NCBI RefSeq assembly: GCF_965279675.1
Contig: NZ_CBDIIJ010000002.1
Span: 62,001 to 126,000 of the forward strand
Direction of reading: 5' to 3'
Source of the DNA: Mucisphaera sp965279675
GTDB taxonomy: Bacteria; Planctomycetota; Phycisphaerae; Phycisphaerales; Phycisphaeraceae
Length of the DNA: 64,000 nucleotides
Shown: one piece after another, positions 19,501-34,500 of the stretch
Numbering within the stretch: the stretch's first letter is position 1
How the letters are laid out: every line of letters begins with the position of its first letter
Notes under the pieces: model-generated
What the model saw: only the letters and a program-made list of their open reading frames with translations
The model's database searches: none
Told to the model about the DNA's origin: nothing
Made by a program: the position numbers and the translations under genes

Positions 19501-22500
19501 CCGACCTGGTTGAGGCCGACCTCGTTACCTACGGCTCGATCGCCGGCAATCTCGGCTTTATCCAGGAGATCAATCTTCTCGCCACCAACATCGCCGATTT
19601 CGGGCTGGACCTCTCGTCGCTGATTCAGAGCATCGACCTCGTAGATCTAACAGCCGCCTTTGCCGCAGATGCCCAGGCCTTCACAGACCTCATCGCTGCC
19701 GAGCTCATTGGCGTCGCGGACCTGGCGATCGATTCACTCGCCCTCGATCAGCTTCTTAGCAGCGGCGTCGTCACGCTTCAACAACTCGTAGATCAGGGAT
19801 TACTCACAGCCAACGACGTCACCGACAACGTCCGGATCACCCTCACCGACCTGCTCGATCAGACCACCGCCAGCCTGACCGATCTGCTCGATGCTGGCAT
19901 CATCGATCTCGATGACTTCCAGACCGATGCGGCCGTCGCAGTCTCAGACATACTGACCAGCACCAGCATCTCTCTCAGACAGCTCATCGATACCGGCTTA
20001 ATCGCGCTTGATGATTTTGATGAACTCAGAACCATTCCCGAAGCCGATCTGATCAATGCTGGGCTGCTGACGGCGTTCCAGATCGATTTCAATGAGCTCG
20101 CCGATGCGGGCTCGGTCGCACTCCGGGATCTGGTTGCAGGTGATTTCGTTGATCTTCTCGACCTGCTGGATGCCGGCCTCATCAACACCGGCGACGTCAC
20201 CACCACCCTGCTCGACGTCCGTGACCTACTAAACGCAGGCTTGATCGATCTCAGGGGCCTGGTAGATGACGCGATCCTGGACGCATCAGCCCTAGTCGAT
20301 GGACTCTGGGCCAGTGCCGATCAGGTTCTCTCTAACGGGATCGCAGACCTCTCCTCGCTCGTCTCCGCGGCCTTGCTCGATGCCGAGAACATCCTCCGCG
20401 ATGCACTAGATATCAAGGATCTTCTCGATAGCGGGCTCACTGACCTGCTCGCGCTCGCCAACAACAACGTCATCCTGCCCGCACAGGTTGCTCTCGATGT
20501 GATCCGCTCATCCGATCTGGCAACCGAAGCGACCGTTCTGTTCAACCGCATCAGTTCCACAGGCGGCATCATCGGTCCCGGCTCCATCATCGATCTCGAT
20601 GACCTGCTGACAACCTTCCCCGTCGAGCTCAGCGACCTGGTCTACTTCCAGATGGTCACCCAAGACATCCTCCCGCCTCTCGGGACCATTGACCGAACCG
20701 CCCTGCTCGACAGCCGGGTCATTGACGAGAGTGTGCTAAGGCGACGAGGGCTGCCCACGACGATCAATCAAGACCTGCTAACCATGCAGCAGGTCAACGA
20801 TCTTGGCCTGCTCGATCGGGCGAATCTCAACGATCTCACGCCCATCGATATCGATGGATTCGCTTTCACGGATCAAGTCGTTCAACAGATCACCGACGAC
20901 GGCTTCATCGTGGCAGGCAGCAGCGCAACCATCGAGGGCCTGCTCGATCGCGCTGATGTCAGTCTCAAGAAACTGGTCGATCTAGGTCTAGTCTCCGTCA
21001 ATGACCTTGCTGACCTGGGCCCGGTTCTCCTGGATGATCTGTTTCTTCTCGGCGAAGTCGATCGGATCCAACTACTAAACAGCAAGGTCATCGAGACGCA
21101 GCTACTGGAAGGCCTTATCGACAGCCAAGGCCTGGTCACAATCACATCATTGACGACCGGTGGGCTGGCCGATCTCACCGACCTGGTCCGTGAAGGACTT
21201 CTATCTGTCACCGACTTCAACCTCGCGGGCCATCAGGTTTCGGAGAACGACCTGCTTGCCTCTGGCCTCGTTGCACCCTCGGCGTTGGACGACCACAGTC
21301 TCCTACAGGACGGTCTGAGCCCCGAAGAACGGCATGTCGAAACCCTGCACCTGCTTGAGCTCAGCCTTGTCTCACTCGCGGACATGCTCGCCGCTGGACT
21401 TGTCACCGATAGCCAGCTCACCACCACCACGCTAACGGCAGAGGCGCTCCAGAGCGTTAGCATCCTCGCTAACAACGCGCTGGCCGCTGCGGGTCAAATT
21501 GCGGGCAACAACGTCGATATCGAACCGCTCCTGGCCGCCAACTTCGTGACGATCGATGCGCTCGTCAACGCACAGCTCATCGGCCTCAACGATCTCTACG
21601 ACGACAGCATCGTCCGACTGCGAAACCTGGTCGATGCCGGTTTGGTCACAGCAGCCGATCTTGCCCCAGACCAGACTATAGCGCTCGATTTCCTGATGGC
21701 GTCGAACGTCGTCGGGCTCAAATACCTCAATGATCAGGGCCTGATCACCGACGAGCGTGGCGTCTCCGAACGCGTCTTGATCTCAGACATGCTGGCCGAC
21801 CCGAATCTCAGCCTGGCCAGCCTGGTCGAAACGGGTGTGCTCTCCGTCCGCGACTTCATCAACAAGAGTTTCGAACAGACCGCTCTAGAAGCCACCATGC
21901 TCCTAGGCGAGCGACTCTTCGAAGACGGAGAGTTCAACGACATCGTCCGGCTCGGCACGACCGCACTGGATGGCCTGCTCGGCTCGATCCTCTTCGACAA
22001 AACGCTCGACGAGTACGTCACCGCAGAGTTCGTAGATCGCTTCGACTTTAATGACATCAGTCTCGATGCCGCCACCATCGAAGCCACCTACGCCGTCGAT
22101 GTACCTGACGATCGCGGACCGACCATCGGGCTCTACGACCTCCTGGAGACGCTGCCTTCGGTTTCGCTGGCCTCGCTGATCCAGAACAGCCTGCTCTCGG
22201 ATGCCGACCTCATCGATCCAGCGATGCAGCTGGATATCGTTGATCTCGAGCACTCCGACCTGTTCCAGGAAGGCGACCTGCTCAACTTTGTCAGCCAACG
22301 GTCTGTCTTCCTGCACGAGGTTGCTGAGGTCTTCAGTCTCGTGCCGCTAGTGCAGGCCGGCTTGGTCACCGCCGCAGACCTGATCATCAATAACTTCGGC
22401 AGCCTCGCCGATCTTGTCGGCCAGGGACTGATCGGCCAGGAGAACTTCCAGGACGTCAGCATCCCGGTCGCCACCATCACGTCCAACACCGCACTCACCA

Positions 22501-25500
22501 GCATCGACCTCGATAACCGCAGTCTGGTTGATGCCGGGGCCGTTTCACTCCTGGCCCTTGTCGATGCCGGCATCGTCGCGCTCGAGGCCCTGGTCACCGA
22601 CGGTGTGATCTCAAGCGCTGACCTCAACGCCGAGGTGACCTCACGAGACGTCGATGATTTCCTCGATAAGAACGCACTCGACCGCGCCTTGCTGGAAGCA
22701 GCAGGCGTCATCACCGGAGCCGAAGACGATCTGGTACGTCTCAATGGCCTTAACAGCATCCTCAGCGAAGACCTCGCCGGCCTGCTGGAACTCGCCATCG
22801 CAGGTGTCGCAACACCCGATCATCTGGATGCACTTGCATCGGTTGATAAAGACGACCTCGTCACGAACGGTCTCGTCACCGCGAATGACCTGATCGACGC
22901 CGATCTGATTCTCGCCTCCGAGCTCACACCCACAACCATCGCGCTCAAGGCACTTGGCGAGACAGGCGCTTTACCGCTAACCCAGCTCGACACACTCGAT
23001 GAATATCTCGATCTGGGCATCGTTACCGCTGAGCAGCTCGACGGCATCGGCATACTGCCCAAGTCCGATCTGATCGCTTCGGGTCTGACCACCGAATCAG
23101 AGCTTCTCGCCGCAGGATTACTCGGCGAGACCATCCAGCTCGATGCACTGCTTGTATCCGGATTGGTCACGATCGATCAGCTATTAACCCAGAGCATCGA
23201 CCACCGCAGCGGGAGAGTCGCGAGCCAGGACCTCGTAGACAACGGCCTTGTTACCGTTTCGCAGCTTGAATCCGAGGGTCTCACCAAGACTGATATCGAT
23301 CTCGACGCTCTTCTCCGGTCAGAGATCATCACCCTCCTCGAACTCGTCGATGACAGCATCTTTGTCGATGACCTCGTCAATGCAGTCCTCCCCGGAGGCG
23401 CGCCGACCGAACAGCAGCTCATCGACAACGGTCTTTTCGATCACGAAGTCGACCTCGCTGATCTTGTCACGGCCAGCCTCGTAACGGTTCAGAACCTGAT
23501 CGATGGCGGGGTCCTGCCCTCGACCATCGATCCCGAACAACTGCTCAAGCTCAACCTGGTCACAGACACCCAGCTGGTTGCTGCCGGCCTTGTCTCTCAA
23601 TCCGCGGTCGATATCAACAGCTTCACCAACATCGGTTTGACATCACTACTCGCAGCCCTGCAGAACCCAGGCGACACAGGCTCCAGCCTGATCACGCTTG
23701 CAGACCTGCTCAAACAAGGCTTTGCAACCGCAGACATCCCGCGTGCCGACCTGATCGCAACAGGCCTGGTAACAGACCCGCAGCTCACCACAGCCGGGTT
23801 TACGGACCCAACCGTTAACGCGCAGGCAGCCGTCATCGCGGACCTGATCAGCTTCGAAGACCTTGACATCCAAGGCCTGCTGACAACCGCCGTCGATTAC
23901 CGAACACTCCTCAGCCCAGGCTTTGCCGCTGCAGCCGGGGTGGTGCTGACCCAGAGTCAGCTGATTAATAACGGCCTGCTGTGGAAAAGCGTGGATCCCA
24001 CAGCGGTCGATGCATTAGCCCTCGCCGACCTCATCGAAATGAATGCCGCCGGGCTGATCACCGATCCGCTAATCGACCGCAACCAACTAGATGACCTCCG
24101 AGCCGTCGATTACGACATTCTCGAACTCTCCCCGCTAGACCTGGCTCGTCTGCTTGCCTCGGATCTTGTCGACGACCAAGGCGAGGTTGATCTCGACGCC
24201 CTGCTCGACACTCCGGTCTTAGGCGGAGATGGAGGCGTCCTCGTCGATGTTGCTGACCTCGCAAGACTCGGACTCATCGACTGGACCGACGTCAACGGAC
24301 ACGACGTCAACTACTTCAATCTCAACGACCGGGAGATTGAACTTTCCGGCGACTTCGGCCTCGAGCTCGTCGGAATGGCCACACGAGCCGTCGCCGACCT
24401 GCAGGCCATCGCATCAGCCGGCTTCGACATCGTCATCGATCTGGATGGACTCGACGGCACCAGCGGTGTCGTCTGGCTACTCGATGACGCCAGCGCTTCA
24501 GCGCAGCTTGTTTTCGATGTCATTGATCTTGATGTCGCTGCACGCCTTGGCTTCATCGGCGTGACCCTGGCAGACGTCTCCGGTCTTGATAGCCGCATCA
24601 GCGTTGATATTACACGCACCGTCGTCGCCGACAATGACGGCAACGCCGCGACCACCGATGACCGTCTTGTTTCGCTCGACAATCTGACAAGCGCTGATAT
24701 CGATGCCTATCTGGTTGGTGATACCAACGGCTCAGCGGAGGCCGCATTAAGAGGCATCAAGGTCAACACCGGCATCGGCGGGATACCCGTCGGCCACGGT
24801 GCTTCGGTCATCCTGACCGTCTCCGATCTGGATGCAGCCAAGGGCGAGGGTTACTACACCCTCGCCCTCAACGACATCCCGGGCATCTTCCGCTTCCACG
24901 AACTGCTGCGCATCGAAGACCTCATGTCGATGCTCCTGCGTGCTCGGGACTACGTCAGTGAAGGACTTTCGCAACTGCCCTTCTGGGCCACCGACCCGAA
25001 GTCCCCGCTCTTCGAAGCCACCAAAGACCTCAAGATTCCGGTCATCAACAAGTCGCCGGGCGAACTGCTCGAACTCATCAACGACATCGATGACGCCGTC
25101 ACCGACGTCCAACGCGAACTCTACAACCCCGAAAACGATGTGCAGAAGCTCGTCGGTCTGGTCATGGAGGCTCTGGGACTCGACATCGAAGCCGATAGCG
25201 ACGTCTTCAGCGTCTTCATGGAAGGTAACGTACTTCGTCTTCGCCTGAATCTCATCGAAGACTTCAGCCAGAATCTGCCCTTTGATTTCGACCTCTCAGC
25301 CCTCTCATCGGTCTTCTCGGGTGTGACCACGGAACTCGGCGGGATCGATCAACTCCTGGCACTCGAGGGCAGCGGCGATATCACGCTCTCCGGCTTCGCC
25401 GAGCTCCAGGTCGATGCCGGCGTGGACCTCGGCCCACGCGCGATCGACCAGCCCGTCGATGTCTTCCTTTACGATTGGGATAACGGCCTAGAGCAAGGCA

Positions 25501-28500
25501 CGCGCCTGGAAGCCGGCTTCAAAGTCTTAGGCGAAGACCTCAATCTCAACTTCGGCGTCCTCGACTCCGTAGGTGTCTCGACCGTCAACGCCGACATCAC
25601 ACTCGACGCCGATGGCGACGTCACCACCAACCCGGAACTGCTCGACGCGAACGACCGCTCTGACTTTGTCACCGTCGTCTTCGAGCTCGATCAGCAACCC
25701 GGCACGGGCGTGATCGACGACGGCCTCTACCGCTTCGACGAAACCTTGATTGGCGACAACGTCCTGGTCGCGGTGAATGGCGGGTTCGAAATCCTGATGC
25801 CACTAGAGATCGACATCTTCGGCGCAGTGGTTGACTTCCCCGGCGAACCGCTCCACATCAGAACCAACCCGCTCTACAAGACTACCGGCCTTGGCGGGGA
25901 GCTCATCAGCAACGACGGCCTCCGCCAGATCGTTCTGCACATCGCCAACCTTGCAGACCCAGCGCCAGGACCACATGCACCAATCCTGGTTGACGCTCCG
26001 GATATCGCTGGCGCTCTTGGCGACCTGGCCAACAGCCAGATCAGGACACTGCTCGAGCAACTCGCGACACTCATCGCCGGCCTCAAGCAAGAACTGCTCG
26101 ACGCAGATCTCTTCACGCAGAGCATCCCAGGCACCAACCAGACCATCGACGACCTCTTCGGCGCGGGCAACGACAACGGTCTCGCCGGCGTCACCACCAA
26201 ACAAGGTGTCGAAGCCTTCCTCGACATCGATACCTACGTCCTCGAATACCTCAAGACCGTCACCTGGATCGGTTCAGGCTCCGTCGCCGATGGCAGCATC
26301 TCGGCAAACGACGTCTTCAATGGCCTCGCCACCTACCTGACCAATCACTGGGTCCCAACCCTACCGGGCATCGCTGCTTCGCTCGGCGGTGGCTTCATCA
26401 CCGTCACGAGCTCAGGCGATCAACTCGGCCTCGAAGTCAACGCACCCTACACCTTCAACAAGGACCTCATGTGGGATCTCGCCACGGAGCTGGGTAACAC
26501 CGGCCTGGCACTCACGGGCGATCTTGACTTCAATGCAGCCTTCAACGCGTTGCTCGATCTCGATTTCGGCGTCAACCTCAACACCGGCGACGTCGACTTC
26601 AACTTCAATGAGTTCACCTTCGATGGCTCATTCGATACGTCGAGCTTCAGCGCTTCCCTTGACTACAATGGCCTAAGCACCGTCGCCGTGAACAACGGCA
26701 CCGTTGATATCGATCTCGGCGGGCGTGTCTTTACCGACGGCTCTGGCAATTTCCAGTTCGATCCAACCGAACGTGGTGACGGCAGCCCGCTGACCAACAG
26801 CGCTTCTATCAACCTGCCGCTCACCCTGCTGGGCACCTCGGTCGGTTTCGTCAACTTCTCCGACTCCGACTTCTATGACAACCAACTCGATCCCGGCTTC
26901 ACCTTCGATCTAAGCGGCCTCACCGGTGTCCTGAACAACCTCGCTTACATCGCCTTCGATGAACTCGGTGACGGCATCAACACTCTGCGGGACGAACTCA
27001 TTGTCCAGTACGACGCGCAAGGCCAACCTGTACCGGGAACAGGGAGCTTCCTCGACGAATCCATCGCCGGCACCGATACCTCGATCGCCCGTGTCCTGGG
27101 ACTCGACAACCTGCTCAACCTCGGGCAGTACATCAAGCACTACCTCCGCCCCGAGTTAGACGGCACCGGCACCTTCGACCGCGATCCGACCATCCCGCTC
27201 GGCTACGTCCCCGGCGGGACCTCCGATCCGAGAACCAACTGGTACGGCGAGGATGCCGGCACCCCGCAACCCACCATCGGCGGCCTGCTCCAGTACCTTC
27301 AGGATAACTGGCTGCCAACGCTTGGCGGCAGCGGCGGCGGCTTCAGCTGGCAACTCATCGGCACCGATGCCGTTGAGATCACCTTCGCCGCGGATGCCCC
27401 CTTTACCCGCACAGTCGGTCTCGATCTAGGAGCCGAAGCCGAGAACCTCGGACTTGAGTTTGAAGCAGAAGCCGATCTCGAACTCAACATCTTCCAGGAC
27501 CTCCTCGCCACCCTCACCATCGACTGGAGCACGCCAGGCAGCCCGGATGCCAGCTTCGTACTCGATCACTACGACTTCACCATCGATGCCGATGCCAACG
27601 ATATCTTCGCCGGCGCGACCTTCGGGCCTCTCGACCTCACCGTCGGCCAGGAAGGCCCCGTGGGCGAAAAGGGCTCGGCAAGCCTCGACCTTGCCGGCCG
27701 GTTGTCATTCAACAATATGGCCGAGCTCGCACGTACCGACCTGCTCTTCGAAGCAGGCGACCTCGCCTTCCGCCTCACGCCCGAACTCGACGCCAAGAAC
27801 AATCTGCAGATCGATCTGCCACTCTTTGCCCAGCTAGCCGGCGTTGATCTCGGATCGACCTCGAACAACGACATCCCGCGCGTTGGCCTTTCGGGTGCCA
27901 TCTTCCCGACGGCCGCAGGCGCCGACCCGCTGCGTTTCACCTCTGAAAACCTGGACAAGATCGTCGACTTCAGCGATTTCAGCATCGGCCACCTGATCGC
28001 GATGATCCAGGGAACGATCAACTGGCTCGAGGAATTCAGCAATGCCGATTTCCTCTCCACCGAAATCCCCTTTACCGACAAGACGCTCGGTGATGTGCTC
28101 GACTTCGCTTCCGTCTTCGCTGATCAGGTCCTCTCCAAGATCGACTTCGAGCGCATCAGTACCGTCCAGGACTTCATCGAAGAGTTCACTAAGGCCGGCA
28201 TCCTCCCGGAAGACGCAAACATCGAATTCGATCCGGTCACCAAGACCCTCCGGCTGCCATCGCTCTTCGATTTCAATCTCGCTGACTTCGGCCTCCGCGA
28301 CCTGCAACAACAAGGCGAGGCCTCCTTCGCCAACCTGTTGGACATCGGTGCGCTCGACCCCGCCACCGTGATCGACAAGGGCGTCCTGCTCGACAACATG
28401 CTGTCGCTGACGCTCATCGGTTTCCGCGAGCTCGTCCGCTGGGAACTCGTCCCCGGCCATGCCTTCGACGGCACCGATATCACCGTCGCCGATCTCGAAA

Positions 28501-31500
28501 CACTCAACCTCATCGAAGCCGGCGCCCTCACAGGATCGGGGCTGGTGACAGCCGGACAGATCGCAGTTGAGGACCTGATTGCCACAGACGTTGTCCGTGT
28601 TTCTCTACTCGATCTCATCGACGCCGACCTGCTCGTCCCGTCCGATCTGACGCTGCCGCTCATCGAGCGCCGCGTCTCTTACATCGATCTCGTTGATTCA
28701 CGCCAGCTCAACATCAACGAGCTCCAAACGCTTGGCGTCACGCTCTACGACCGCAACGGCGATATCACCGCCATCGCTTCCGATGCAGAAACCGTCGATC
28801 TCCAAGACCTCATCGATCTCACGCGTTTCTCGCTCACCGAGCTTCTCGAAATGGGCTTCGTCGGACGCAGCGAGTTCAACGATGCCACGAGCATCACCGT
28901 CGCTGCGCTCGAAGCAGCTGAACTCATCGCAGAGAACGCACTCGATGGCGAGCCCATCGTCATTGCCGGTGAAGTCACACTCGGCGACCTGCTCGCCGCC
29001 GACTCGCCCGTCTCCATCGCCCTCGCCGATCTCATCAGCGAAGGGCTTGTTGGCCGCGGCGATATGACCCTGGGCTCACTAAGCATCGGTGATATCTCGA
29101 TGGAGGGCTTCGACCTCCACGATCTCATCGATCTCGGCCTGATCGATCAGACCACCGTCTCGACCTTCGTCTACGACCGTTTCGGCCTCGAAGGCATCCC
29201 GCTAGACCTCGGGATCGACCTAGGCGGGGTCCTCGAACTCAGCACGACCGCCACCGCCGACCTGCTCGCAGAGATCGAAGCCGGTATCGACTGGGTCATC
29301 GACCTCGATGGACTCACCGGGACCGAAGGCCTGACGATCCTCGTCGAGAACGCCCACGTTGCCGGCCGCGCCTGGTTCGACGTTGAAGACCTCGAGATGG
29401 CCGCCAAGCTCGGCTTCCTCGGCCTGACCGCTGGCGGAGCCGGCAGCGGAAGCGGGATCCATCTCTTCGCAGAAGCCAGCGCAACCCTCGACCAGGACGG
29501 CAACCTCGAAACCACCGATGACCGCACCTTCGAACTCGCGGACCTGCTCACGGGTTCACTGTTCGACAACCTGGTACTCAACTTCGACGGCTACGCCGAA
29601 GCAGCCCTCAAGAGCTTCGCGGTCGATGGCGCGATCCCAGGCCTCAACGAGGCCGCCCTCGCGGGCCAGGAAATCTCGATCAGCATCCCCAGCCTCGTTA
29701 ATCAGACCGGCACCGAAGTCTTCAAGGCCGGAGAAAAGACCGCGGCCGAGCTAACCGCCCTCAAGGACCTCGACCGTGTCGTCATCGTCCTGCCAGACCT
29801 CGGCGACGCCTTTAACTTCACCGATCTCGACTTTGCCAGCATCCTCCAGATGATCCGACAAGGCATCGACCTCGTCGATCAGGCACTGACCGATGTGCCC
29901 TTCTACCGCCAGCCTATCCCCGTTGTAAACCGCTCGCTCGAAGACGGTCTCGACTTCATCTCCGACATCACCGAACGACTCGAAGAGGCCGCCAACAACC
30001 CGGCCGGCGTTCTACAGGACGTTGAATCACTCCTCGAAGAAGCACTCGGTATCCCCGACAACGCCCTCGATCTCTTCCTCGATGGCGAAACCCTCCGGAT
30101 CGACCTGGCTTGGCAGCCGCTTGCCTACGAAGAAATGCTGCCCTTCGCCTTCGATCTTGGAGGGTTCAAAGATCTATCCGGCACCTCCGGAGCATCGGAA
30201 CTAGAAGGGATCAACAGCCTCGTCGATGCCAATGGCCAGGTCATGCTGCAAGCCGGCGTCGACGCGGTGCTGCAGTTCGGTATTGATTTCAGCGAAGTCG
30301 ATACCCAAGGCCTCAACGGCCTCGAATTCTTCCTCGTCGACTACGACGACAACGGCACCGCAGGCAACACCGCCGACGACACCGGCACACGCCTGTCGTT
30401 CAACACCAAGCTACTCGCCGATGACCTCGACCTAACCATCAACCCGTTCGATATCGGGGTTGCAGACGGCTTCGCGGTCCTCGATGGCGACGGTGATCCT
30501 CTCACCGATGATGAAGCCTCATTTAGCGTCTTCATCGACCAAACTGGTGGCGCTGCCATCGATGACGGACGCTTCGTCATCGGTGATGAAAACCTCGGCG
30601 ACAACCTCGATTACAACATCGTCGGCGGCTTCGCCGTCGAACTACCCCTCGAAGTCTTCGGACTCTCGCTCGGTCAGCCGCTTTCCGTCGCCACCAATCC
30701 GTTCTACGGCAGCGACGGTCTCGAACAGCTCTTCCTCCACCTCACAGGCGATAGCGCCGCCGGTGCTCAAGACCCGGTCGTTCTCACGTTCCCCGATCTC
30801 CGCAACGCCCTCGGCGGCGACTTCGGACTGCTCGGCATCCTCAACGATCCGACGTACATCCTAGATGGCGTCGATCTCGCGCTCGGCGGTGTTCAGGAAA
30901 TACTCGGCTCAGGCTTCTCGCAAGACCTGCCCCTCATCGGCGATGAACTCGGCGAAGCCGCCACCTTCATCCGTGACATACGCACCGGCCTTCTCCAGGA
31001 CCTGCGTGATCGACTCAACGGTCCCGGCCAGGCCATCGACTTCATCCGTGAAGCAATGTGGGATGCCTTCGGGCCATCCGGGCTCAACATCCTCCTCGAC
31101 AACAACAACGACGGCTCCGTCGCTATCGAAGACATCGCCGTCGGCTGGTACGACATCGATGGCAACCTCGTCAAGGACTGGATCCTCGGCGAGCCCGTAC
31201 CCGAATCCGGATTCGTCTACGACAGCTCCGGCAACTTCCTGGGCGACGGCGTCGCCGTTCCACCCGGCGGATTCACCATCGGTGTCGATACCGACGCTAT
31301 CCAATTCGACATGGCCCTAGGCGGAACCGTCTTCGGCACCGGCGTCGATATCCCGCTCCAGATCGATCTCCCAGGCTTCGGACTCGACGTCGATGGCGGC
31401 TTCGCTGTCGGCATGGACTGGAGCTTCGACTTCGGCATGGGCCTCAGCCTCAATGACGGCTTCTACCTCAGCACCAACGACAAGAACGCCGCTGGCGACC

Positions 31501-34500
31501 CCGAGCTCGAAGTCGAAATCGGTGCCTTCCTCGACGGCAAACCACTCGACAACACCACGGTCACACCATTCAGCGCCGCCGGCACGCTGCTCTTCTTCAA
31601 GGTCACCGCCACCGATACCGATCGCGACCCAGCCAAACAAGGGTTCCAGCCAAGCGGCGTCTTCGGATTCCTCGCCATCGATGCCATGGGCGACAGCAAC
31701 ACCGGCCGGCTCACCCTCAATCACCTCCTCTCCTCACCCATCGATCAGGTCTTCGAACTCGACATGGGTGTTGAAGCCGAACTTAACCTTGAACTCGGCC
31801 TCGAACTCGATGGCGTTGAAGGCCTGCCAAGACTCGTCGCCGACTTCGTGCTCGACTGGAGCTGGACACTCTCCGAAGGCACTTCAGATCCTGAGATCGG
31901 CCTCTACAACTTCGGCATAGAGATCGGCTCGTTCGTCAGCGACGTCCTCAAACCGATCACACAGAACATCGCCGACGTCCTCAATCCCTTCGAACCCGTC
32001 GTCGATGTGCTCCTCGAACCGATCCCCGGTCTCGATCTCTTCATCGATGACCCCAACCTGCTCGGCCTGATCAACTTCGTCGCCGATCTGACCGGCAACC
32101 CCGAGATCCCCGCAGAATTCTTCTACGCCGTCGATGCCATGCTCGACGTCGTCTCGCAGGTCAACGCCCTGCTCGGCACCGATGGCCGGATCCTACTCGG
32201 CGATATCACCGGCCTCGGCACCACACGCGTCGAATCGAGACAAGCGGAATCCGCCATACCAGCGGGGCTCCAATCGCTGCTCGACAGCATCGCCCTTGGC
32301 GGCGCCGGCGGCACACCCGCCAACAGCGGCTTCAGCTCCGGCAGCACGGTCACCGATCGCAGCGGCTTCCAGGTCATCGAGTACATCACCGACATCGGCA
32401 ACTGGGCTTCGCTGCTCACCGGCGGCGACGCCATCCTCTTCACCTACGAGCTGCCATATCTTGCGTGGGGCATGCGTTTCAGCCAGCAGATCGCTCAGAT
32501 CCCACTCGGCCCGATCCAGATCGTCGTCTCCGCCGTCGGCTCCTTTGAGGTCTTCGCCGATCTCGGCTTCGGCTACGACACCTTCGGCATCAAACGAGCT
32601 ATCGAAACCGGCAACCCGTGGCAGGCTTTCGACGGCTTCTTCGTTGCCGACTACGCACTCAGCGGCCCCAACCAGGGACAGGAGAAGGATGAATTCGGCT
32701 TCAGCGCCGAAATCGGCATCGAGGCCGCCCTCTGGCTGCTGCTGGTCGAAGCAGGCATCGGCGGTGTCATCGGCTTCGAAGCAGGTCTCGACCTGCAGGA
32801 TGTCGTCGATGACGGCCGAATCCGATTCTCCGAATTCGCGACCATGTGGGAGTACACCGGCAACGGTGCGCCCGGCGGCTTCGCCAACCTCGTCAATCTC
32901 TCGGCCCGAGCCTTCTTCGAGGCCTACGCCTTCGTCGATGTCGGCATCTCCATCCCCTTCGTCGGCAAGATCATGTCGCGAGTCGTCGACTGGACCATCG
33001 CAGACATCACGCTCTTCGAACTCGAATACAACGCACCCAAGGTCGAGCCCATCCTGGCCGCCATCTCTGGCGACACCCTCATCCTCAACACCGGCAAACG
33101 CGCCGCCGACCGCCTCTACCTGGACACTGAAGACGGCGGCGAGAACTTTACCGTCACCGGCAACAGCTCCACCATCACCGTTACCTTCAACGACTGGACA
33201 CAGACCTACGACGGCAGCTTCAGCAAGATCATCGCGGATGGCGGTGCCGGTAACGACGTCTTCGATGCGAGCGGGCTCTCCGGCGTCGATGTCGAGTTCC
33301 ACGGCGGCGACGGCGATGACCGACTGACTGCTGCCAACGCCGCCGCCATCATGACCGGCGGTGACGGCGATGACCGACTTATCGCCTCCAACGCCACCGG
33401 CAACGTCGAACTCACAGGCGGGGCCGGCGATGACACCCTGACCGGCGGGTCCGGGGTCAACACACTCATTGGCAACGATGGCGACGACCGACTCACTGGC
33501 GGACCACTCGATGACCTGATCAATGGCGGCAACGGCGTCGACACGCTCTCAGGCGGCGACGGTTCCGAAACTTACATCTTCGAAACCGGCTTCGGCGAAG
33601 ACCGATTCCAGGATGGCGACGGCCCGAGCATCCTCGACTTCTCCGGCGTCTCCGACGACATGATCGTCCGCGTCACACAGAACCTGATCCGCTTCACCAC
33701 CGAGACCGAAGAACTACGCATCAACCGCCCGAACGTCAGCCACATCATCCTCGGCACGGGGAACGACACCGTTCAGCTAAGCGATCTCGCCGTCGGGACG
33801 CTCACCATCGAAGATACGGGCGGTGCCAACAGCTACATCTTCGAGATGGAGTCGCAGGCCTCCAACCGTGGCGATGCCATCATCGAGATCCTCGATACCG
33901 ATGACGACTTCGATCAGATCACCCTCGACAACCTCATCGGCATCAACCCCAACGCTGCCGGCGACGACGTCATCCTTCTCAACAATCAGGAAATCGAAAG
34001 CGGGCGACAATTCATCCGCTTCGGTGATCAACTCGAACTAATCACCATGAACGTCATCGAATCCACCATCGATGACACCGCGGAAACCGAGAAACTCGCC
34101 GCCGATCTGACGATCGATTCCAGCAGCGTCAACGGCACCTTCACCGGCCTGACCGATCTCTATGTCAACGCCAAGAACCTCACCGTTCTCTCAGATCTCG
34201 ACGGCGACGGCTTTGTCTTCGACGTCGAAGAAGACTTCATCCTCGAAGGCACGGTACACGCACTCGGCGACTTCGATGTGAATGCCGATACCGTCGGCAC
34301 GCTCAGCACAGTTGGTGACGTCGCCTACGACATCGACGCCAATGACATGGACTGGCATATCAGAGTCAGCGACGTCAACGCACTCGCCAGACTCAACGCC
34401 ATCAACAACGGTCGCATCAGCATCCTCGTCGACAGCCCCGACACCGGCTCGGGCAACGAGGCCAACATCACCATCCATCAAGATGTCACCTCGGGCTCCG

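Noticed and set aside
19180..24300. Repeat array as a CRISPR or DNA tandem repeat
   Set aside because: The periodicity is at protein level only; units diverge in nucleotide sequence and there are no identical repeats with spacers.
32134..33327. Long alternative frames inside the giant gene (also 32193-33302 and 48164-49321 on the minus strand)
   Set aside because: Ser/Pro/Thr or Asp/Val-rich shadow frames with no motifs; the giant frame has clear domains over the same bases.
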